Source of the DNA: Bostrychus sinensis
Taxonomy: Eukaryota > Chordata > Actinopteri > Gobiiformes > Eleotridae
Direction: 5' to 3'
Assembly: GCA_020698575.1 (NCBI GenBank)
Contig: CM036242.1
Location: 42,558,662 to 42,622,661, forward strand
Length of the DNA: 64,000 bases
Part shown: positions 33,490-44,274 of the stretch, piece after piece
Numbering within the stretch: the stretch's first letter is position 1
Layout of the letters: every line of letters begins with the position of its first letter
Position numbers and translations under genes: made by a program
Notes under the pieces: model-generated
What the model was told of the DNA's origin: nothing
Database searches by the model: none
What the model saw: only the letters and a program-made list of their open reading frames with translations

Positions 33490-34316
33490 AAGCTCAACGT
33501 CTTTTACACCTTCTTCAGTTCGGCTTCAGACATCACCAACAAACTCCCTCAGTTTCATATAAATGTAAACAAAGAATCTATCAAAAATGTATCAGAAGAA
33601 AAATATCTAGGAATTATTTATAGATTCTCAGTTAAATTTTAAAAGCCCTGTTAAAAACACAATTGTAAAGTCAAACATGAACTGCTTTAAGGTAATAAGA
33701 AAATGCCTGACTTTTGAATGTGCACAGATGTTTTTAAACTCAATGATCTTCTCTCATCTGTCACAGACAAACCAGACCACACTTAATCCAGCTGAGAGCC
33801 TTTACAACCGGTCCTGGAAGGTTTTAGAGCTAAAGCCAATTAGATATCATCACTGTAATGTTTTATCAAGATATAGCATTTTAACATTTAGAAATTTTAT
33901 CAATTTCAACTTCCTGAAGCTGGCACTCAATTGTAGAAATGGCCTTGCCCCTGCAGCTCAGGGTTGCCATAAATTGACAACTATTTTATTTGTATTTTCT
34001 CCAGAATATTTTCTAAAAATCTGCCAAATGTTGCGAAAAGGAGCCCACATTTTATAAATCAGCTCCATGCTATTTTTTCCATCCCAAAGTGTTCAAAAGA
34101 AGCTCAATTGGGCATAAACCAGCCCAATCCGGCAACACTGTCTTTGTCCTTCTGTTGTTCTTGAGTCTATAAGTGTCTTGCTCATCACTGTTATCTTTTT
34201 ACAGCCCATCTAGGGACAAATGCTGCAAATGAGCTTTTGCTAAAACCTTTATGCCTGCATGGGACTGAGGTTTTACAGTTTGTCTATCAAATAAACCTAA
34301 TCAATAAATAAATCAA
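33490..34316 (+). pseudogene. LINE ORF2 C-terminus and 3' UTR
   Basis: Broken frames give INVNKESIKNVSEEKYLGII (33560-33620), MFLNSMIFSHLSQTNQTTLN then PAESLYNRSWKVLELKPIRY (33729-33846) and NFLKLALNCRNGLAPAA. This is the post-RT region of a fish jockey/L2-like LINE. The 3' UTR (catctagggacaaatgctgc, 34208-34227) ends in a (AATA)n tail near 34300-34316. About 34000-34140 does not fit and may be a small insertion. Multiple stops. Confidence 0.55.
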
Positions 34317-34390
34317 GCCTAAATCAGGCCTAAACCAGGACAAAACCAGGACAAAACCAGGGCTAGTCCAGGCCTAGACCAGGACTAAAC
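34315..34390 (+). repeat. Scattered 11-bp motif
   Basis: Seven degenerate GGMCTAAACCA-type units (ggcctaaaccaggacaaaac). Confidence 0.8.
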
Positions 34391-34799
34391 TTTATTTTCC
34401 ACATTAACCCCATATTAAAAAGCCTTATACTCAGGTCTGTGTGTGAAGATAAGGATCAGTCTCTCTCCATTACCCATCATGCCCTGCGCTCTGCCGCTCC
34501 CTGATGACAGGCACTAATCACGTCTGGTTAGTGAGCCGCTACCGCCTCATCCTCTGACCCCCCAGGCTCAACCTCTGACCCCCCCGGCCACATGATGAGT
34601 GTGTGTGACCTCTGACCCGTGGATAATTAAAGAGGTGTGAGCGCATCGAGGATCTGTCTGAGGAGATTAAAACCAGATTGAGACCTGGTCTAGTCCAGGT
34701 TTAGAGATGTCCAGGTTTAGAGACTGAGACCTTGTCTCGTCCTGGCTTGAGGTGGCATGACCTGATTATTCCTTACCTTGGTTTGATCATCTGTATTTT
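34391..34799. other. Unassigned DNA with possible conserved non-coding segment
   Basis: 34460-34560 (gccctgcgctctgccgctcc, ggcactaatcacgtctggtt) is unique-looking with CG dinucleotides and TAAT words. No gene recognised. Confidence 0.3.
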
Positions 34800-35290
34800 G
34801 AGACACTTGAGTAATCCTGTACACTCTGGCGCTGTGTTTCTGAGGCCTCTGAACGCTTGGTTTTACCACAAAGCTCCTCCTCTTTCACAAAAACCCGCCC
34901 ACTCCAGGAAGCACTGACCAATCAACAACAAGCCCTCTACATCCAGTCTGCTCTCATTCATTTATCCAGAAAACAGTGCACAGCTCTGTTTCCACTGATT
35001 CCTCACAGACATTTTTACTTTGGGAGGAAAATGAATCAGACACAAAGTTTAAGGAAGTAACGGCTTTTTTTCTTTGATTATGTTCAAAAGAAGGTAACAG
35101 TCTGCTGCCCTCTGCTGGTCTCTTCACCTGTTTCTTTATGGCACCAGTAGAGTACTTTTTAAAAGCGTTCTCTTTTAGTCTCATAATGTTTTTAAAGACT
35201 GTAAAATGTGCTGGTGTTCTAGAGGAGACCAAGACTGAGTTAAAAATATGAAGAAAAGCAGAATATAGACACTTTAAACTACAACACATT
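34800..35290 (+). repeat. Dispersed repeat family A, copy 2 (near full length)
   Basis: Collinear with 39800-40235: gtttctgaggcctctgaacg, ccactccaggaagcactgac, agccctctacatccagtctg, ctctgtttccactgattcct, cagacatttttactttggga, tgctgccctctgctggtctc and gtctcataatgtttttaaag, ending near 'gaggagaccaagactgagtt'. No ORF, terminal repeat or target duplication recognised. Confidence 0.7.
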
Positions 35291-36184
35291 TTAAATATAT
35301 ATATAATGTTTACATTTCTTTCTTCCATAAAATGTTTTTTGTTGGGAAGGCAGCCATGTTGAAAAGTCAAGAAAAGGAGACTACCACACGTGGCATATTT
35401 TTACAGCTACTGTTGTTCTCTGTATGAAACATCAGGACTTAGCAGTGCGGCATGTGTTCGTGAGATATCAGCAAAAAACTAAATGTGCACTAAAGAGTAC
35501 AAACATGCATATCTGGAGAATACAGAGTATCTGGAACATGCCATGTGCTGAGAGAGGAGGTTTTATAAGCACAACAGAGCAGTAAAGCCTCAAAAACAAG
35601 AAGACAGAATGTCTATTTGTTTATTTATGATGAAAATCATTCTTTAAATAACATACTTGTAACTTTGCCTTTTGTAAAAATCCAATTAAGGCCAGCAGGT
35701 CATTGTGCATTTACTTGCAGTTATTAAAGGATTCATTGTAAAAATAACCGACAGATTAATAAATTTTCAAAACAATTGTTAGTTGCAGCCCTACTCTAAA
35801 ACAGATTTAAACCAGGTCTAAACCAGGTCTAACCCTCTCAAAGACCTCAGTAGTTCCTCTCAGTCCTTTATTGTTCCGTTTCATTCCCCTCTGTAGTCTT
35901 CAGTCTGTGGTGTGCTGTTTGTTTCTGTTTCTCATTCCGGTCTCTTTCTGCACTCGTCCCATGGATCGATCAAGCTGGAGCAGCTTTCAGAGTCCTGTCC
36001 CGACCACAAAGGTCACATTAGGAAGAAAAGACCAGGATTTAATAAAACCGGCCCTGCTCTGGACTCACTGCCTTTAATCGTGTTCTATTGATTTTTCCTC
36101 TGGTCTCAGACTCGCACTCATTTCAGAGCAATCAGGAGCAAGGTGAGCCCCCCTGAACCAAAGTCAAACACCTGCAGCCAGGAA
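35291..36184. other. Unassigned DNA with a hAT-like end
   Basis: At 35690-35795 the text ends with acaattgttagttgcagccc, like the AGGGCTGC terminus of the MITE at 1459-2370; its other end was not found. No gene recognised. Confidence 0.35.
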
Positions 36185-36375
36185 CCCACTTTAGACCGAG
36201 TTTAGACCTGGTTTAGACCTGACTTAGACCTGGTTTAGACCTGGTTTAGACTTGGATTAGACCTGGTTTAGACCTGGTTTAGACCTGACTTAGACCTGGT
36301 TTAGATCTGGTTTAGACATAAATTTGGACCGGCTTTTGACCTGGTTTGGTCCTGAGTTAGACCTGATTTAGACTT
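36185..36375 (-). repeat. 11-bp motif array, minus orientation
   Basis: About 15 units of the reverse-complement form (gacctggttta), equivalent to GGTCTAAACCA on the minus strand. Confidence 0.85.
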
Positions 36376-36379
36376 GTCT

Positions 36380-36428
36380 GCTCAGTGCACAGCTCTGTTT
36401 CCACTGATTCCTCATGACATTTTTCTGA
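36380..36428 (+). repeat. Family A fragment, left of a minisatellite
   Basis: cagtgcacagctctgtttcc followed by actgattcctcatgacattt. The same segment recurs at 36795-36840 on the other side of a 25-bp minisatellite. Confidence 0.65.
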
Positions 36429-36795
36429 GTCATGTTCCTCTGAGTCATGTGTGTGATTGTTCATCTGAGTCATATTCCTGAGTCATGTGTGTCACTGTTC
36501 CCCCGAGTCATGTGTGTCACTGTTCCTCTGAGTCATGTGTGTCATTGTTCCTCTGAGCCATGCTCATCTGAGTCATGTTCCTCTTAGTCATGTATGTCAC
36601 TGTTCCTCTAAGTCATATTCCTCCGAGTCATGTGTGTCACTGTTCCTCTGAGCCATGTTCCTTCGAGTTATGTTTCTCTGAGTAATTTTTTTCTGGGTCA
36701 TGTTCCTCTGAGTCATGTGTGTCACTGTTCCTCTGAGTCATGTTCCTCTTAGTCATGTATGTCACTGTTCCTCTAAGTCATGTTCCTCTGCTCGG
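36428..36795 (+). repeat. 25-bp minisatellite (gagtcatgtgtgtcactgtt type)
   Basis: Irregular units tctgagtcatgtgtgtcact plus gttcc, alternating with a 15-bp short form tctgagtcatgttcc. It sits between two copies of a family A segment. The same unit forms a larger array at 37980-38935. Confidence 0.85.
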
Positions 36796-37030
36796 TGTAC
36801 AGCTCTGTTTCCACTGATTCCTCATGACATTTGTCATTTTGGAGTCAAATGGCATCAGACAAAATGTTTCAGGAAGTGAAAAGCTCTTTTTGACTGATTA
36901 TGTTCAAAAGCTCTGCTGCCCTCTGCTAATCTCTTTTAGTCCCATAATATTTCTAAAGGCTGTAAAACACTGCTGATCTAGAGGAGACAAAGACTTGAGT
37001 TAAAAATATTACGAAAAGCCAAATATAAAC
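36795..37030 (+). repeat. Dispersed repeat family A, copy 3 (partial)
   Basis: ctctgtttccactgattcct, ggcatcagacaaaatgtttc, ctgctgccctctgctaatct and gaggagacaaagacttgagt, in the same order as 34985-35250. Confidence 0.65.
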
Positions 37031-37979
37031 CTTTTAATGTTATTTACTTGGTACCAACCACAGCCGAGGGACATAGACAAACTTTTGATGCTTCAGAAAT
37101 AATATAAAATGGTTGATAAATGTTGCTACACTTAAAACTGTTTTCAAAATATATATATTCCTCTGTTTGACTCTCTCCACTCTTATCTGTTTATGCCTCA
37201 TTTGTATTTTTCATTTTGTCCCATCTGAGTGAAGGTTATCTCAAAGTGCTTTTTAACACGCTCTCCCTCCATTTATGAACATTACATCAAGGTATATATC
37301 TCAGTCATCTCTCAGTCATAAAATAAACATCTTTTGTCCCATGATTTCAGAGAAACAGCAGCTTAACCCTGATGAGCCGCAACAGAAGTCACTGAGGCAG
37401 AGGAGATGGATTTAAGGAGTGACTGACGCCCCCTGCTGCCAACGATGGGGACTGGACAGAGCATAAAATGACTATTTAGCACGGCTGTTAGCAACATGAA
37501 GCTAACAGATAAATGAACTTACTGCCTTTGTAGTGACAGTGGTTTAGGTGCTGAAATTATCAGAATGAGTTAGTCTTATACAGCTCTTATCTAGTCACTT
37601 TACAGTTTTCTTTTTTTTTTTTTTTTTTTTTTTTAGCATTTTCATTCCAGTCTGAAACATCTGAAAGGAGCTGGGGATAAACTGAGTTTGTAGGCACATG
37701 CTGATGTAAAAAAAAAAAAAAAAAAAAAATCAAAAAAGTTAATAGTTTAACATTTGGACATGAAAAGTGATTTAAGTTGTACATTATGGAAAATAAGATG
37801 GATTGCAGCTGTGTGTGACGTCATTCACGGAGCCATGGCTCATTTATTTGTTTTATTGTGTGTCTGAACTGTGTATAAGGGCTACAAGCCATCCATCCAT
37901 CTATCACAACAAATAAAGCACTTTACAATACCTTATGGAACACATAAAGAAAAGATCTGTGATCATTTGATACTGAAGT
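37031..37979. other. Unassigned DNA with family B scrap and A/T homopolymers
   Basis: 37420-37500 resembles 14040-14135 (ctggacagagcataaaatga). A 24-nt T run (37611-37634) and a 22-nt A run (37708-37729) lie 73 bp apart and could pair. No gene recognised. Confidence 0.4.
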
Positions 37980-38995
37980 CATGTGTGCTTTTGACTCATG
38001 CTCCTCTGAGACATGTGTGTCACTGTTCCTCTGAGTCATGGTTGGACCATGACTGATGTAAACTGGGCCATGTTTTATGCTGAGTTTGATTAAGGCTGAT
38101 TTTGAACACTTAGAGCTGTTTCAAATAATGTTTTACATTTCAATTCCTCAGTCCAGTCCAGTCATGTGTGTCGCTGTTCCTCTGGGTCATGTGTGTCGCT
38201 GTTCCTCTGAGTCATGTTCCTCTGAGCCATGTGTGCCACTGTTCCTCTGAGTCATGTTTCTCTGAGTCACGTGTATCACTGTTCTTCTGAGTCATGTTCC
38301 TCCGTGTCATGTGTGTCACTCTTCCTCTGAGCCATGTTCTTCTGAATCATGTTCCTCTGAGTCATGTGTGTCACTGTTCCTCTGAGTTATATGTGCCACT
38401 GGTCGTCAGAGCCATGTTCCTCTGAGTGATGTTCTTCTGAGTCATGTGTGCCACTGTTCCTCTGAGTCATATTCCTCTGAGTCGTGTTCCTCTGAGTCAT
38501 GTATGCCACTGTTCCTCTGAGTCATGTTCCTCTAAGTCATGTGTGTCACTGTTCCTCTGAGTCATGTGTGTCACTTTTCCTCTGTGTCCTGGTGCTGTGG
38601 ACAAACAAGAAACACTTTCACATCACTTTAAGGTGTTCTTATAAGTCATGTGTGTCACTGTCCCTCAGAGTCATGTGTGTCACTGTCCCTCTGAGCCATG
38701 TGTGTCACTGTCCCTCTGAGTCATGTGTGTCTCTGTCCCTCTGAGTCATGTGTGTCGCTGTTCCTCTAAGTCATGTTCCTGAGTCATGTTCCTCTGAGTC
38801 ATGTGTGTCACTGTTCATCTGAGCCATGTTCCTCTGAGTCGTGTTCCTCTGAGTCATGTGTGCCACTGTTCCTCTGAGTCATGTTCCTCTAAGTCATGTG
38901 TGTCACTGTTCCTCTGAGTCATGTGTGTCACTTTTCCTCTGTGTCCTGGTGCTGTGGACAAACAAGAAACACTTTCACATCACTTTAAGGTGTTC
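37980..38995 (+). repeat. 25-bp minisatellite with an internal 357-bp tandem duplication
   Basis: Degenerate units of gagtcatgtgtgtcactgtt plus cctct, with 15-bp short forms. A block of unrelated DNA (gtcctggtgctgtggacaaa ... actttaaggtgttc) occurs at 38586-38636 and again at 38943-38993, 357 bp apart. The units around it match too, so 357 bp were duplicated in tandem. A unique spacer (38035-38155) interrupts the array. Confidence 0.85.
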
Positions 38996-39764
38996 ATTTA
39001 CCTTGGCAGACTTTGCTGTGTATCTGTATTCAATACTTGGGAAGTACTCAAATGGAAGTACTTATATTGGTTTAAAAACGTGTTATCGGTGCGTCCCTGT
39101 TCACCAGTAACAAACTTTCTTCCATATTACGTTTTATTGTTGCAATAAACTGTCAGCCAACTATTTGTGAGCAGCAGTTTTCAAAGCTGTGCTCCAACAT
39201 TAACACCACTTAACCCCCTCCTGACTCCTCCTGACTCCTCCTCTCTGTTATTTTCTTAATTCCTTTGTCCTTTAGCTCCTCGTGCACCTCGTCTGAAGTT
39301 AATCAGAATGCCACACAGTTTGTCCGGTACATACAGAGGTGAGAGCGCGGGGCCCGGACCAATAAAACGACCGTTTAACTTAATGATACGTTTGGAAATG
39401 TCGCTGATAAAAGCTGCGTGGACGAACCAAACATGGTCCATTTTAAGAGCCCAGTGGCATTTCCTGCTGTTAATCTGAATGTGGATGATATAATAAAAGG
39501 GAATAGACAGTGATTATTGTGGGGTAAATGCCACAGGAGCCTGAGGAGGGGCCCCTGACTCCAACAGAAACACAGAGACTCTGCAACAAGACTAGAACCA
39601 GAACTCAAGGCAACTTTTACAGCTGTGAAAAATGCAGAGGCTGTGTATTAATCAGTAGTTTTATCACAAACAACTTTTACTTCTGCTTGCGTAACATTAT
39701 TTTGAAGAAACAACTGCATTCCATTTGTTCAAGTCTCCCCTTTCTGTCTCATTGTTTTAATGTT
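38996..39764. other. Unassigned DNA with possible conserved non-coding segment
   Basis: 39290-39540 is unique-looking: CG dinucleotides, gaccaataaaacgaccgttt, and TAAT/GATA words (gataataaaaggg-like). No repeat relative in the window. No gene recognised. Confidence 0.3.
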
Positions 39765-40235
39765 GTTCCTCATCAGAAACAGACCTGGAGTTGTGTTCTC
39801 TTTGAGTAATTCTGTGTTCTCTGGCACTGAGTTTCTGAGGCCTCATGATCCTCTGCCTCTCTCACGAAGCCCCGCCCACTCCAGGAAGCAGTGACCAATC
39901 AACAAAAAGCCCTCTACATCCAGTCTGTTCTCTTTCATTTATCCAAAAGCACTATGTAAAACTCTGTTTCCACTGATTCCTCACAGACATTTTTACTTTG
40001 GGAGGAAAATGGGATCAGACACAAAGTTAAGGAAGTAAGCTTTTTTCAGTTTTTTTTCTCTGTTTCTGTTCAAACAGGATCTGCCCTCTGTTGCCCTCTG
40101 CTGGTCTCATCTCCTGTTTTCTTTTTAAAAATGTTCTCTTTTAGTCCCATAATGTTTTTAAAGGCTGTAAAACACTGCTGTTCTAGAGGAGACCAAGACT
40201 GAGTTAATAATATGAATAAAAGCAGAATATATAAT
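39765..40235 (+). repeat. Dispersed repeat family A, copy 4 (best reference copy)
   Basis: About 470 bp. Order of landmarks: gttcctcatcagaaacagac, tctggcactgagtttctgag, ccactccaggaagcagtgac, agccctctacatccagtctg, ctctgtttccactgattcct, acatttttactttgggagga, cagacacaaagttaaggaag, ttgccctctgctggtctcat and agtcccataatgtttttaaa, ending gagaccaagactgagttaat. No ORF and no terminal inverted repeats. Confidence 0.75.
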
Positions 40236-40789
40236 TTTATCAATGCTTAAAACTGAAAGTAGGCATATTTTTCTTTTTTTTTCCCCAAAGAAGTTCATCT
40301 GGTCTTCCACAACAGTTCATTAGCGGTTATATTTTTATCAGACCAGTACTGCGTTTCTGTATCTTGACATGTTCTCAAACCTGTTTGAATCAGCTGACAA
40401 GCAATGTCACAGCAACATCATGTGACCGTCTGAGGGAGGCCGCAGGAAGTGATCCAAACATGTGGAGGTATGGACCCACAGTACTGGTCTGATAAAAAGA
40501 AAACTAACTACACAACATATAATTATACACTGGCAGACTCAAAAACGGGACGCCTCTATTGGAGATAATAAGAGAAGTTACCCAGAATATTTAAGCTCTA
40601 CATACATCTGTATACACAGAGAAACGGTGCAAAAACAAACAAACAAACAAACAAACAAACAAACAAAAAAAGAAAGAAAACTGTAGTTAAAAGGGAAGCA
40701 GCAAAGACAGTAGGTTTAATGAGGCTGAGATAATGGATGGCTCACATTTATCTGAAGATAAAACTGTGGGGCTCAGCTTCAAATTAAAG
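40236..40789. other. Unassigned DNA with (CAAA)n tract
   Basis: The (CAAA)n tract is at 40634-40667. No gene recognised. Confidence 0.4.
40634..40667. repeat. (CAAA)n microsatellite
   Basis: About eight perfect CAAA repeats followed by A-rich sequence. Confidence 0.95.
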
Positions 40790-41010
40790 TAAAGCTGTAG
40801 GAAATGTGTCCTCTGCATTTGACCCATCCTTTAAAATCTCTGGGGTTAAACTTGTCAGGAGCAGAGGCCCAGGTCTGAGCCAGGATCCTGGTCAGGACCT
40901 AGCTGCAGGGTTAGCCTGTTGTGCATGCTTTAGGTTGATGGGGAAACCCACCCAGACACAGGGAGAACATACAAACTCCACACGGTCTGGGAATCAAACC
41001 CGGGACCTGC
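40790..41010 (+). repeat. Dispersed repeat family C, copy 3 (longest)
   Basis: gcatttgacccatcctttaa, ggggttaaacttgtcaggag, agccaggatcctggtcagga, ttaggttgatggggaaaccc, then gggagaacatacaaactcca and gaatcaaacccgggacctgc. The last two phrases are of the kind found in tRNA- or LINE-derived fish repeats, which suggests a SINE-like origin. Confidence 0.6.
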
Positions 41011-41209
41011 TTGCTGTGAGATGACTCATTTTAAGTGTTTTATACAATTAAAAGCACAAAGGTTAACTGTTCTGTTGTTGTGGATGAGTGCTGGGGTTGG
41101 AAAGACTGGGTGACAGATTTTGACGGGACAGTTTAATCGTCCTTTGATTAGGTCAGACATTATTGTTTTGTTTTAAGTGTTACCTTTGCCTCCTGACTCC
41201 TCTCTAACA

Positions 41210-41526
41210 GGTTGCGTCCCTGCGTCTGACCTTACCCGCTCTGTGATTACCTGTGATTAATGACGTCTAAGTGCATGGAGCTGAGGTTAAGACACGGCGG
41301 GCGCGCGGCGAGGAGGGGGCCCCGGGCTGCGCTCTGTAAATAACTTGTTTAGAGGAAGGATACGGCGCAGTAATTACAAAGTACCGCCGGTGTAATTCCT
41401 CTTGGAGCCACAGTCGGTAATTCAAACGCACGGACAAGGTGAGGGCAAGGCCGCGCTCCCCGAGATCAATATTTCATTTACTCTCTCCATCGAACGACAC
41501 GAGCGCGAGATTTCCTCTGGGTCCAC
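41210..41526. promoter_or_regulatory. CpG-rich unique segment, candidate regulatory element
   Basis: Unlike its neighbours this stretch has many CG dinucleotides (41290-41330, 41440-41520) interleaved with homeodomain-like words (gattaatgacgtctaagtgc, cagtaattacaaagtaccgc, gtcggtaattcaaacgcacg). It has no repeat relative in the window and directly abuts the 37-bp minisatellite. It reads like a conserved non-coding element; that is inference from composition only. Confidence 0.35.
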
Positions 41527-43064
41527 ACGCCAACGCAGCGCTGAGGGAGAGAGAGGAGAAGGAGCTGCAGGAGAGGAGATGGAGAGAGAGAGGAGAAGGA
41601 GCTGCAGGAGAGGAGATGGAGAGAGAGAGAGGAGAAGGAGCTGTAGGAGAGGAGATGGAGAGAGAGAGGAGAAGGAGCTGCAGGAGAGGAGATGGAGAGA
41701 GAGAGAGGAGAAGGAGCTGTAGGAGAGGAGATGGAGAGAGAGAGGAGAAGGAGCTGCAAGAGAGGAGATGGAGAGAGAGGAGAAGGAGCTGTAGGAGAGG
41801 CGATGGAGAGAGAGAGGAGAAAGAGCTGCAAGAGAGGAGATGGAGAGAGAGAGGAGAAGGAGCTGCAAGAGAGGAGATGGAGAGAGAGAGGAGAAGGAGC
41901 TGTAGGAGAGGAGATGGAGAGAGAGAGGAGAAAGAGCTGCAAGAGAGGAGATGGAGAGAGAGAGGAGAAGGAGCTGCAAGAGAGGAGATGGAGAGAGAGA
42001 GGAGAAGGAGCTGTAGGAGAGGAGATGGAGAGAGAGAGGAGAAGGAGCTGCAAGAGAGGAGATGGAGAGAGAGAGAGGAGAAGGAGCTGTAGGAGAGGAG
42101 ATGGAGAGAGAGAGGAGAAGGAGCTGCAAGAGAGGAGATGGAGAGAGAGAGGAGAAGGAGCTGTAGGAGAGGAGATGGAGAGAGAGAGGAGAAGGAGCTG
42201 CAAGAGAGGAGATGGAGAGAGAGGAGAAGGAGCTGTAGGAGAGGCGATGGAGAGAGAGAGGAGAAAGAGCTGCAAGAGAGGAGATGGAGAGAGAGAGGAG
42301 AAGGAGCTGCAAGAGAGGAGATGGAGAGAGAGAGGAGAAGGAGCTGTAGGAGAGGAGATGGAGAGAGAGAGGAGAAGGAGCTGCAAGAGAGGAGATGGAG
42401 AGAGAGAGGAGAAGGAGCTGTAGGAGAGGAGATGGAGAGAGAGAGGAGAAGGAGCTGTAGGAGAGGAGATGGAGAGAGAGAGGAGAAGGAGCTGCAGGAG
42501 AGGAGATGGAGAGAGAGAGGAGAAGGAGCTGCAAGAGAGGAGATGGAGAGAGAGGAGAAGGAGCTGTAGGAGAGGCGATGGAGAGAGAGAGGAGAAAGAG
42601 CTGCAAGAGAGGAGATGGAGAGAGAGAGGAGAAGGAGCTGCAAGAGAGGAGATGGAGAGAGAGAGGAGAAGGAGCTGTAGGAGAGGAGATGGAGAGAGAG
42701 AGGAGAAGGAGCTGCAAGAGAGGAGATGGAGAGAGAGAGGAGAACGAGCTGTAGGAGAGGAGATGGAGAGAGAGAGGAGAAGGAGCTGTAGGAGAGGAGA
42801 TGGAGAGAGAGAGGAGAAGGAGCTGTAGGAGAGGAGATGGAGAGAGAGAGAGAGGAGAAGGAGCTGCAGGAGAGCAGATGGAGAGAGAGAGGAGAAGGAG
42901 CTGTAGGAGAGGAGATGGAGAGAGAGAGAGAGGAGAAGGAGCTGCAGGAGAGCAGATGGAGAGAGAGAGGAGAAGGAGCTGTAGGAGAGGAGATGGAGAG
43001 AGAGAGGAGAAGGAGCTGTAGGAGAGGAGATGGAGAGAGAGAGAGAGGAGAAGGAGCTGCTGCA
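41527..43064 (+). repeat. 37-bp purine-rich minisatellite
   Basis: About 41 units of roughly 37 bp: gagatggagagagagaggag, aaggagctg, then caagagag, caggagag or taggagag. The tag/caa variants alternate in a pattern repeated as larger blocks (for example 41760-42130 resembles 42190-42420 and 42530-42750), showing higher-order duplication. Stop-free minus-strand frames give a spurious 632-aa Leu/Ser-rich ORF with a 37-residue period. The first and last units blend into unique DNA (cagcgctgagggagagagag; gctgctgcagcatattcagg). Confidence 0.95.
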
Positions 43065-43666
43065 GCATATTCAGGGGATATGTGGCGTTTCTGCAGAAGT
43101 TAAACAGGAATAAAAACTTGAGAAATATTTGTTTTGTCAGAACCTTAATTATTTTCAGGCCATCAGCAGTTTTAAAACAAATAACACCAGAATTCCTGGA
43201 GTCCTCAGTCGGTGTCACGGTCTGGAAAGACATTTGAGAATTTGCGATAATAACTGTGTTGGAGATGTATTTCATGTGAAATCTTGAGGTGATGAAATGT
43301 ACAGAAACATATTTGCCCAAATTTTATTTAAAGTGTCCATCATTGTGTAAGCTTGTATTATTACTTCAGTTTGAAAAAACTAAAATAGTTGGGTGCCTTT
43401 CTGGAAGGGGTTCTTCCTTAATAACAGTGAATTACTGTTGTTTTTCAGTGTTTATTACTTATTGTTATTTGACATAAAATGAAATAAAAGGAGTAAAAGT
43501 AGTACTTGTAATAATAGTGGTAGTAGTAGTAGTAGCAATAGTAGAATTCCTCTGGGTCCACATGCCAGACTCAAGAGTGATGTAGAAAGAGGGGCAGGAG
43601 AAGTAAAAGAACAGTAATGGTAAAAGGATGAGAGAGTGTAGTAGTAACAGTTGTAGTAGTAGTTGC

Positions 43667-43713
<47 letters not shown>

Positions 43714-43789
43714 AAGTCCTCAGGGTCTACTGTACTCTCAGGAGTGAAGCTGAGGGAAGTGAGAGCAGCAGTGACAGTAACAGAACATG
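43065..43789. other. AT-rich DNA with (GTA)n tract
   Basis: The (GTA)n tract lies at 43667-43713 with shorter relatives at 43518-43540. The phrase ctctgggtccacatgccaga near 43552 echoes ctctgggtccacacgccaac at 41516-41535, so a small segment at the left edge of the 37-bp array has a diverged copy here. No gene recognised. Confidence 0.45.
43667..43713. repeat. (GTA)n microsatellite
   Basis: About 15 perfect GTA repeats. Confidence 0.95.
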
Positions 43790-43890
43790 CTGGAGTTAAA
43801 TCCGTCAGAAGCAGTGGACCAGTTCTGAGCCAGGATCCTGGTCAGGACCTAGTTGCAGGATTAGCCTGTGCATGTTTTAGGTTGATGATG
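43790..43890 (+). repeat. Dispersed repeat family C, copy 4
   Basis: ggagttaaatccgtcagaag, agccaggatcctggtcagga, cctagttgcaggattagcct and ttaggttgatgatgg, collinear with 40840-40945. Confidence 0.6.
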
Positions 43891-44274
43891 GGCCGCTCGC
43901 GAACGAGCCGGCTCTAAGAGACGATTCTTTGGAGTGAATCGGAAAAGCTGATTCCCGTAGATGAGAGCTGAACATTCAGCTGCTCCTGCTCAGCTCTGCT
44001 AAAAATCCACCCAAGCAAAATGGAATTTATTTTTGATGGGCACAGCATGCAGCCAACCACATATGAGGACAGAGTAGGATCATGTCATCAGCTCCGAAGA
44101 CAGCGGTGTAGATCTTACTGGAGACAGCAACAAAGTGTTTTTGTTTTTTTTGTTTGTTTGTTTGTTGTTTTTTTTACATATAAAAACACAAGTTAGGCCT
44201 AAAAACAAATCATTTATTTCTTTCCCCATGACTTCTGACTGTTACCAACACTACTGCCAGAGATACCCCCCAAA
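43891..44274. other. Unassigned DNA
   Basis: Includes a T-rich run near 44140-44175. No gene recognised. Confidence 0.4.

Noticed and set aside
33677..34057. 126-codon ORF as a host gene
   Set aside because: Its text matches the post-RT region of fish LINE proteins and is followed by a LINE-type 3' UTR with an AATA tail.
37611..37729. T24/A22 pair as the ends of a processed insertion
   Set aside because: No target duplication and no recognisable insert between the runs; chance homopolymers are as likely.
41422..43320. 632-codon Leu/Ser-rich minus-strand frame resembling a membrane protein
   Set aside because: Translation of the 37-bp purine minisatellite; the hydrophobic look comes from CTC/CTT-rich codons only.
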